From the NCBI RefSeq assembly GCF_006717095.1, contig NZ_VFQE01000001.1:1860001-1924000 (forward strand): 64,000 nucleotides of DNA, in the 5' to 3' direction. The notes beneath the pieces are model-generated. The model saw only the letters and a program-made list of their open reading frames with translations, ran no database searches and was not told the origin of the DNA. This document shows, piece by piece, positions 58,533 through 64,000 of the stretch; positions within the stretch are counted from its first letter, which is position 1, and the number at the start of each line of letters is the position of its first letter. The position numbers were made by a program, and so were the translations under genes. The DNA is from Blastococcus colisei (GTDB taxonomy: Bacteria > Actinomycetota > Actinomycetes > Mycobacteriales > Geodermatophilaceae).

Positions 58533-58784
58533 TCACTCGTTGCGCTGTGGCGCCACGACCGGGCCGCGCGAACGCCAGCTGGCCGTGGCGACGTCCCAGA
58601 ACTCCGAGCGCGGCCGGGCGCCCCGCGAGTAGTGCCACGGCTCCGGCCAGGGGAACTCCCCGGCCGGTGGTGCGGTCGTGCGGCGGCGAACGGGCGCCGG
58701 CGCCGCGGCCGTGTCGTCCTCCGCCCCGCGCGGTGCCGGGACGAGCGGCGTGGTCACGAGGTCACGGGTGTCCTGGACGGTCAT
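58533..58784 (-). CDS. Hypothetical small protein
   Basis: An 83-residue Pro/Arg/Ala-rich protein ending with an aromatic stretch (FPWPEPWHYSRGARPRSEFWDVATASWRSRGPV). No family recognised and no membrane segment. GGGGGAA upstream of the ATG at 58784 supports translation. It is convergent with rbpA and followed by a terminator shared with it. Confidence 0.6.
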   Translation of the reverse strand: MTVQDTRDLVTTPLVPAPRGAEDDTAAAPAPVRRRTTAPPAGEFPWPEPWHYSRGARPRSEFWDVATASWRSRGPVVAPQRNE

Positions 58785-58907
58785 CGAATTCCCCCAGCCT
58801 GGGTCGGTGCTCGGTGCTCGGTGCATGTGCCGGATCGGCGTCCCCCCACCGCGCCAGGTCCGCCTCACAGTGGAGTGCTTCCGGGTGAGCGTGGATACGG
58901 CCGAAGG

Positions 58908-59708
58908 TCACACATGTTCCGGTCCCGGCGATTCCTCCGCGCCGCGGAGCTCCACCCGGGCGAGGTGGTCCGTGGTCAGGAAGGCCCGCCGCAGCTCGTC
59001 GCTCAGCCCGTCGAACGGGGACACCTGGGACCGGTGCTCGGCGATGGCTCCCTCCCGCCGGTCGAGCACCGCCGTCGTGTCGAGGACGTCGGTGATCTCG
59101 GTGTCCCCCCGCCCCAGGCCGGCGGGGTCGAGCGCGTGATACGCGGTGTCCGGCCGCAGCTCGCGCATCTCCTCCAGCCACCGGCGGAGCAGGCTGTTGG
59201 GCAGGCAGTGCTCGACGAGCAGCGGCCGGGCGTCCATCCGGGTCACCGCCTCGCGCGCGGCTGCCCCGATGTGCAGGTGGTCGCGGTGGCCGTCGCTGCC
59301 GTCCAGGACCAGCAGTACCTCCGGCCGGAGCTCCCGGAGCAGCCCCAGCAGGGCGTCGGCCACCTCGGCGACCGGAGCGGCGCACAGCGCGCCGACCGGG
59401 AGCTCGCCGTCGAACCCGGAGTCCCGATGACCCAGCAGCTCGACCCGGGTGATCCCCAGCCGGGTGGCGGCACGGCGCAGCTCGCCTTCCCGGACGACGC
59501 CCAGGTCACCGTGGCCGACCGGTCCCTGCACCGCCTCGCCGGCCTCGCCCCGCGTCGCGCACGCCAGCGTCACCTCGGCGCCCTGCACGGCCGCGTGGGC
59601 GATGGTGGAGCCGCAGCCGAAGGACTCGTCGTCGGGGTGCGCGACGGCGACCAGCCAGCGGTCGCCGGCGCGGATGTCGAGCAGGGGGTCGCGCGCGCTG
59701 TCGGTCAC
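58908..59708 (-). CDS. PIG-L family deacetylase
   Basis: A 266-residue zinc-dependent LmbE/PIG-L-type hydrolase: AHPDDE near residue 25 and the HRDHLHI metal-ligand region near 145. The family includes MshB and Mca of mycothiol metabolism and N-acetylglucosaminyl-lipid deacetylases; the substrate here is not clear and it is shorter than typical MshB. It is downstream of pgl on the same strand. Confidence 0.88.
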   Translation of the reverse strand: MTDSARDPLLDIRAGDRWLVAVAHPDDESFGCGSTIAHAAVQGAEVTLACATRGEAGEAVQGPVGHGDLGVVREGELRRAATRLGITRVELLGHRDSGFDGELPVGALCAAPVAEVADALLGLLRELRPEVLLVLDGSDGHRDHLHIGAAAREAVTRMDARPLLVEHCLPNSLLRRWLEEMRELRPDTAYHALDPAGLGRGDTEITDVLDTTAVLDRREGAIAEHRSQVSPFDGLSDELRRAFLTTDHLARVELRGAEESPGPEHV

Positions 59709-59747
59709 GGGGCCATCCGCCGTCCGGGAAGCCGGCCCGCCGGGGAG

Positions 59748-60521
59748 CTAGCCGGGTGGTGCCGGCAGCTTGCCCGCGGCGGGCCGGTCGAGCAACCACC
59801 TGGTGGCCCGGACGCCGTGGACGCCGGCCGCCGGCAGCTGCACAGGGTCCGTGCTCTCGCGGAGCGCGGCGGCGACGGCGGGCGCCTTGGCCTCGCCGGA
59901 GACCAGCAGCCACACCTCCTCGGCCGCGTTGATGGCCGGGAACCCCAGGCTCACCCGAGTGGGCGGCGGCTTCGGGCAGTCGCGCACGGCCACGACCGGA
60001 CGCTCGTCCCGCACGGCCGGGGAGTCGGGGAAGATCGACGCGACGTGCCCTTCCGGGCCCATGCCGAGGAGCAGTACGTCCAGACGCGGCAGGGAACGGC
60101 CCTCGGGCGCGGCGGCCGCCAGCTCGTCGGCGTACCAGGCTGCGGCGTCCTCGGGCACCGCGAACTCGCCGTCCGAGGGCGGCATGGCGTGCACGTGGCC
60201 GGCGGGGACGCCGACGGCGTCCAGCAGCGCCCGGCGAGCGGCCTTCTCGTTGCGCTCGTCGTCGTCGGCCGGCACGAACCGCTCGTCGCCCCACCAGACG
60301 TGCACGGCGGTCCAGTCCACGGTCTCCCGGACGGGTTCCGCGGCCAGGCCGGCGACCGCCTCCAGGACGGCGGTGCCGATCCCGCCGCCGGTCAGCACAA
60401 CCGACGCCGTCCCGTGCACGGCCTGCGCCGCCGCCAGCCGGGCCACCAGGGCCTCCGCGACCGCCCGCGCCAGCTGCTCGGCGTCGGGCTCGACCACGAC
60501 GTCCGGCGGGGGAGCACTCAC
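59748..60521 (-). CDS. pgl: 6-phosphogluconolactonase
   Basis: A 257-residue hydrolase of the oxidative pentose phosphate pathway. VLTGGGIGTAVLEAV, VWWGDERFVP and LLLGMGPEGHVASIFPDS are the family signatures. The GTG at 60521 overlaps the opcA stop by 4 nt, so the start is clear despite an open frame upstream. Confidence 0.95.
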   Translation of the reverse strand: MSAPPPDVVVEPDAEQLARAVAEALVARLAAAQAVHGTASVVLTGGGIGTAVLEAVAGLAAEPVRETVDWTAVHVWWGDERFVPADDDERNEKAARRALLDAVGVPAGHVHAMPPSDGEFAVPEDAAAWYADELAAAAPEGRSLPRLDVLLLGMGPEGHVASIFPDSPAVRDERPVVAVRDCPKPPPTRVSLGFPAINAAEEVWLLVSGEAKAPAVAAALRESTDPVQLPAAGVHGVRATRWLLDRPAAGKLPAPPG

Positions 60522-61573
60522 GAGTCGCCGGCCTGCTTCGCCGCGCTGCGCTTGCGCGGCCGGGAGCCGTTGCCGCTCTCGGACTCGGCCGGGTCGAACC
60601 ACACGTGCTCGCGCTCGGGCGACCGTGCCGACAACCCGGTCACGCCGGTCGCGGCCTCCAGCGCCTCGCTGTAGGGCTCGTCGCGGTCCAGCCGGCGCAG
60701 CTCCTCGCTCAGCAGGTCGCCGAGCACCCGGTCGGGCAGGGCGACGCCCGCGTCGGGCCGGTAGGGCTGGGTGATGACCGCGCCGCCCTTGCGGTCGGCG
60801 TGGATCTGCACCTCCTCGTCCTGGTCCAGCTGCAGGGACACCGAGTCGACGCCGCTGGCGTTGGGCCTGCGATCGCCGTCCTCGACGGTGATCGGGCAGC
60901 CGCACCGGGACGACAGCCAGCCGGCCAGCAGCTGGGCGGTCGGGCTGGTGGAGTCACCCTCGATCCGGCCGCCGTGGACCTGCACCGGCTCACCCCGCCG
61001 CCCGGACACGGAGTCGAGGCTCGAAGCGAGGGTCGAGCGCCAGGCCGTGCTGCGGGTCCAGGCGAGATCGGTGTCGCCGGGGGCGTAGTCCTCGGCCCGG
61101 GTCTTCAGGGCGGCGAGCGGGTCGTCGGCGAGCGAGGTGTCGGTGATCCGCCGGTGGGCGAAGACCGCCAGCGCATCGGTGGCCAGCCGGTCCGGGGGAG
61201 CGGCGTGCCACCAGGCGACGACGGGGGCGTCGGCGGCGAGCAGCGGCAGGACGACGGACTCGGCGTGCAGGCCCAGCCGCCCGTACATCCGCATGACCAC
61301 CGCCTCGCCGGGTCCGAGCCGGCCGCCGATGAGCACCTCGGCGTCCAGCCGGGGCGCCGGGGCCTCCAGCTGCCGGCGCACGACGACGAGCAGCCGGCAG
61401 GGGTGTGCCTCGGCCGCGTGCGTCGCCGCCTCCTCGGCGTCGGCCACCCGGCTCTCGTCGGCCACCACGACCAGGGTGAGGGCCACCCCGGAGAGCACCG
61501 CGCCTCCGGTGCGCCGCTGCGCGGCCAGCTCCTTCACGACGGCCGAGCCGGTGGTGTCCCAGAGCGTCGTCAT
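60518..61573 (-). CDS. opcA: Glucose-6-phosphate dehydrogenase assembly protein OpcA
   Basis: A 351-residue OpcA protein: MTTLWDTTGSAVVKELA start, an N-terminal domain with LTLVVVADE, a middle TDLAWTRSTAWRSTLAS and the WLSSRCGCPITV segment. OpcA is needed for assembly or redox-controlled activity of Zwf in cyanobacteria and actinobacteria. Between zwf and pgl, as expected. A Lys/Arg-rich tail ends the protein. Confidence 0.95.
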   Translation of the reverse strand: MTTLWDTTGSAVVKELAAQRRTGGAVLSGVALTLVVVADESRVADAEEAATHAAEAHPCRLLVVVRRQLEAPAPRLDAEVLIGGRLGPGEAVVMRMYGRLGLHAESVVLPLLAADAPVVAWWHAAPPDRLATDALAVFAHRRITDTSLADDPLAALKTRAEDYAPGDTDLAWTRSTAWRSTLASSLDSVSGRRGEPVQVHGGRIEGDSTSPTAQLLAGWLSSRCGCPITVEDGDRRPNASGVDSVSLQLDQDEEVQIHADRKGGAVITQPYRPDAGVALPDRVLGDLLSEELRRLDRDEPYSEALEAATGVTGLSARSPEREHVWFDPAESESGNGSRPRKRSAAKQAGDS

Positions 61574-61616
61574 GGCGTCTCCTCGGATCGGTCGGGCGGT
61601 GCGGGCACGGGCGACG

Positions 61617-63233
61617 TCATGGTCGGCGCCACCGCCGGCTCTCGGCGGCGAGCATCTCGTCGGCTGCCCGAGGCCCCCATTCGCCGGCCCGGTAGAGCTG
61701 CGGGGTCGTGCCCGCCCAGAACTCCTCGAGCGGGTCGATGACCGCCCAGGACGCTTCCACCTCGGCGTTGCGCGGGAAGAGCGTCGCGTCGCCCAGGAGG
61801 ACGTCGAGCAGCAGCCGCTCGTAGGCCTCCGGGCTGGACTCGGTGAACTGCTCGCCGTACAGGAAGTCCATCGAGACGTCCCGGACCTCCATGACGCTGC
61901 CCGGAACCTTCGACCCGAACTTGAGGGTGACCCCTTCGTCGGGCTGCACCCGTACGACCAGCTGGTTGTTGCCCAGCTCCTCGGTGTCCGTGGCGGCGAA
62001 AGGCAGGTGCGGCGCGCGCTTGAAGACGAGCGCGATCTCGGTGACCCGGCGGGGGAGCCGCTTGCCGGCGCGCAGGTAGAAGGGAACGCCGGCCCAGCGG
62101 CGCGTCTCGACGCCGAGCCGGACGGCGGCGAACGTCTCGGTCGTGGAATCGGGGTCGACGCCCTCCTCCTGGCGGTACCCGTTCACCCGCTCCCCGGCGA
62201 GCCAGCCCTGCTCGTACTGGCCACGGACGGCGAACGCCTGCATGTCCTCGGGGATCGAGATCGCCCGCAGCACCTTGAGCTTCTCGGTGCGGATCTCCTC
62301 GGCGGAGAACTCGACCGGCTCCTCCATGGCCGTCAGGGCCAGCAGCTGCAGCAGGTGGTTCTGCAGCACGTCGCGGGCGGCGCCGGTCTTCTCGTAGAAC
62401 TGGGCCCGGCCGCCGATGCCGACGTCCTCGGCCATGGTGATCTGGACGGAGTCGACGTTGGTGGCGTTCCAGATCGGCTCGAACAGCGAGTTGGCGAAGC
62501 GCAGCGCCAGCAGGTTCTGGACGGTCTCCTTGCCCAGGTAGTGGTCGATCCGGAAGACGTCCTCGGCGCTGAACACCGAGTCGACCAGCTCGTTGAGCTC
62601 CCGGCTGGAGGGCAGGTCCTCACCGAACGGCTTCTCCACCACCACCCGTCGCCAGCGGTCGGGCGTGCTCTCGGCCATGCCGGTGCGCTGCATCTGCTTG
62701 AGCACGACGGGGAACATGGCCGGCGGGATGGAGAGGTAGAAGGCGGCGTTGCCGCCGATGCCGTGGGAGCCCTCCAGCTCTCCGAGAGTCGCGGCCAGCT
62801 GGTCGAAGGCGTCGTCGTCGTCGAACGAGCCCTGCACGAAGGTGATGTCGGAGCCCAGCTGCTCCCACACGTCCTCCCGCCAGGGCGTGCGGGCGTGCTT
62901 GCGCGCCGCGTCCCGGGCCAGCTCCGCGAACTCGGTGTCACCCCAGTCCCGGCGGGCGAAGCCGAGCAGGGCGAAGTTGGTGGGCAGCAGCCCACGGTTG
63001 GCGAGGTCGTACACCGCCGGCAGCAGCTTCTTGCGGGCCAGGTCGCCGGTGATACCGAAGACGACGAGCGCGCATGGCTCCGGTACCCGGGGCAGCCGCC
63101 GGTCCCGCGGATCGCGCAGCGGGTTGGGGATCATCGCGGGCCGCGAAGCGGGGAAAGATTCATGGTCCGTCCTCGAGGTCGGAGGGTGCCCGTCGTCCGG
63201 CCCGGCGGTGGACCGGACGACGGGAGCGCTCAA
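61617..63233 (-). CDS. zwf: Glucose-6-phosphate 1-dehydrogenase
   Basis: A 538-residue enzyme oxidising glucose-6-phosphate with NADP+ (or NAD+). Nucleotide-binding FGITGDLARKKLLPA, the active-site RIDHYLGKE and the YEQGWLAGERV / FYLRAGKRL segments are present. The TTG at 63233 gives an extended N-terminus; ATG at 63132-63134 (MIPNPLRDPRDRRLP) is an alternative start and neither has a clear ribosome binding site. Follows pgi by 28 nt. Confidence 0.94.
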   Translation of the reverse strand: MSAPVVRSTAGPDDGHPPTSRTDHESFPASRPAMIPNPLRDPRDRRLPRVPEPCALVVFGITGDLARKKLLPAVYDLANRGLLPTNFALLGFARRDWGDTEFAELARDAARKHARTPWREDVWEQLGSDITFVQGSFDDDDAFDQLAATLGELEGSHGIGGNAAFYLSIPPAMFPVVLKQMQRTGMAESTPDRWRRVVVEKPFGEDLPSSRELNELVDSVFSAEDVFRIDHYLGKETVQNLLALRFANSLFEPIWNATNVDSVQITMAEDVGIGGRAQFYEKTGAARDVLQNHLLQLLALTAMEEPVEFSAEEIRTEKLKVLRAISIPEDMQAFAVRGQYEQGWLAGERVNGYRQEEGVDPDSTTETFAAVRLGVETRRWAGVPFYLRAGKRLPRRVTEIALVFKRAPHLPFAATDTEELGNNQLVVRVQPDEGVTLKFGSKVPGSVMEVRDVSMDFLYGEQFTESSPEAYERLLLDVLLGDATLFPRNAEVEASWAVIDPLEEFWAGTTPQLYRAGEWGPRAADEMLAAESRRWRRP

Positions 63234-63261
63234 GCGAATCGTGCGGCTGTAACGACCGACC

Positions 63262-64000
63262 TCAGCTGAGTGCCGACAGGAGCTGGTCCAGCCCGGCGGC
63301 GCGGTCGGTCAGGTGCAGGTGCAGGAGGGGGCGCTCCCGGTCGGCCAGCGCCTTGCGGTCGCCGCCGGCCTGGGCCGCCTGGAGCGTCGCGAAGGTGAAC
63401 GGCTGGTCGGGCACCGGGAGGTCCTCGGCCACCACGCCGGTGAGCTGCAGGAACGCGCCGACCTGGGGCCCACCCTTGTGGTACTGCCCGGTGGAGTGCA
63501 GGAAGCGCGGCCCCCACCCGAAGGTGACCGCTCGCTCCGCCCGGCGGGCGAGGACGGCGCGCAGGTCCTCGGCGCCCGCGTCCTGCTGCCGGTCGAGATA
63601 GGCCATGACCGCGAGGTAGCCCCGCGGGGGGATTGCCGCGAGCAGTGCCTCGACGGCCAGGGACGCGCCATCGTGAGAAGAGAGGTCGACTCCGTCGAGC
63701 ACGCCGCCGCTGCCCCGGATCTCGATGGCCCCCACGGTCGCCGCGGGCCGCTCGTCCGGGAGCCCGTCGGACAGGATCCGCGAGGTGTTCTCCTTGCTCT
63801 CGGTGACGTTGGGCTGGTCGAAGGGGTTGATCCCCAGGATCCGCCCCGCCACCGCCGTGGCGTACTCCCAGCCGAGGAACTGGGCGCCGAGCGGACCGGA
63901 GACCGCGAGCGACGGTCCCTGGGCTGGAGCGTCCGAGCCCACGACCGCGAGCAGGACGTCGGGGCCGGCCGACCCGGGGGCGTCGACGGACTCGAGGACG
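63262..64000 (-). CDS. pgi: Glucose-6-phosphate isomerase, C-terminal part (runs off window)
   Basis: The last about 245 residues of a glucose-6-phosphate isomerase on the minus strand; the frame stays open to the window edge. GPLGAQFLGWEYATAVAGRILGINPFDQPNV and FGWGPRFLHSTGQYHKGGP are characteristic of the actinobacterial form. It interconverts glucose-6-phosphate and fructose-6-phosphate and heads the pgi-zwf-opcA-pgl transcript visible here. Confidence 0.9.
   Translation of the reverse strand, partial: VLESVDAPGSAGPDVLLAVVGSDAPAQGPSLAVSGPLGAQFLGWEYATAVAGRILGINPFDQPNVTESKENTSRILSDGLPDERPAATVGAIEIRGSGGVLDGVDLSSHDGASLAVEALLAAIPPRGYLAVMAYLDRQQDAGAEDLRAVLARRAERAVTFGWGPRFLHSTGQYHKGGPQVGAFLQLTGVVAEDLPVPDQPFTFATLQAAQAGGDRKALADRERPLLHLHLTDRAAGLDQLLSALS

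Overview
The window is high-GC actinobacterial chromosome. Gene order and content (uvrA, uvrC, rapZ, yvcK, whiA, gap, pgk, tpiA, secG, rbpA, pgl, opcA, zwf, pgi; WhiA and RbpA being actinobacterial; a split treXYZ set; LigD-type polymerase plus ATP-dependent ligase) suggest Geodermatophilaceae or a close relative (Blastococcus, Geodermatophilus, Modestobacter). That placement is from gene content and memory of the families, not from a search.

Layout. 1-5.4 kb: the 3' part of an SDR, a DJ-1/PfpI protein, an enolase-superfamily protein, then a rearranged mycofactocin locus in the order mftD-mftA-mftB-mftC. 5.4-8.0 kb: a frameshifted LuxR-type remnant, an amphi-Trp/Lsr2 fusion protein and a tyrosine recombinase, which look like accessory DNA. 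8.1-13.5 kb: a NHEJ-type polymerase and a stand-alone ATP-dependent ligase separated by a lipoprotein hydrolase, then a GNAT acetyltransferase, a maltokinase-cap-like protein and a GYD protein. 13.5-24 kb: a RibD-like reductase and the treX-treY / treZ trehalose genes, split by an oppositely oriented three-gene efflux cassette (adaptor, ATPase, permease) whose junctions carry a 77-bp repeat with coupled mini-ORFs. 24-30.5 kb: uvrB, two tandem TerC genes each behind a yybP-ykoY type manganese riboswitch, and an MFS exporter. 30.5-40.5 kb: catabolic and secreted enzymes (S9 peptidase, FMN-dependent 2-hydroxyacid dehydrogenase, acetamidase/formamidase, SDR, exported M28 peptidase, MBL hydrolase, amidase). 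40.7-49.4 kb: uvrA and uvrC flank an inserted retron-like reverse transcriptase unit (candidate structured ncRNA, RT, translationally coupled small protein) plus a lipase-like hydrolase and a small membrane protein. 49.4-58.5 kb: the conserved uvrC-rapZ-yvcK-whiA-gap-pgk-tpiA-secG-rbpA block. 58.5-64 kb: a PIG-L deacetylase and the pgi-zwf-opcA-pgl operon on the minus strand, with pgi running off the window.

Main observations: (1) the retron-like RT with a 160-nt hairpin array enclosed by a 20-nt inverted repeat directly upstream, and a coupled unknown protein; (2) two manganese riboswitches in series, each able to sequester the ribosome binding site of a TerC gene; (3) the mini-ORF repeat that joins stop and start codons through an ABC operon; (4) the mftD-first mycofactocin locus without mftE or mftF in view; (5) a near-perfect RecA-NDp/PafBC-type promoter giving an apparently leaderless uvrC; (6) the amphi-Trp/Lsr2 fusion. 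No tRNA, rRNA, CRISPR array or insertion-sequence transposase was seen.
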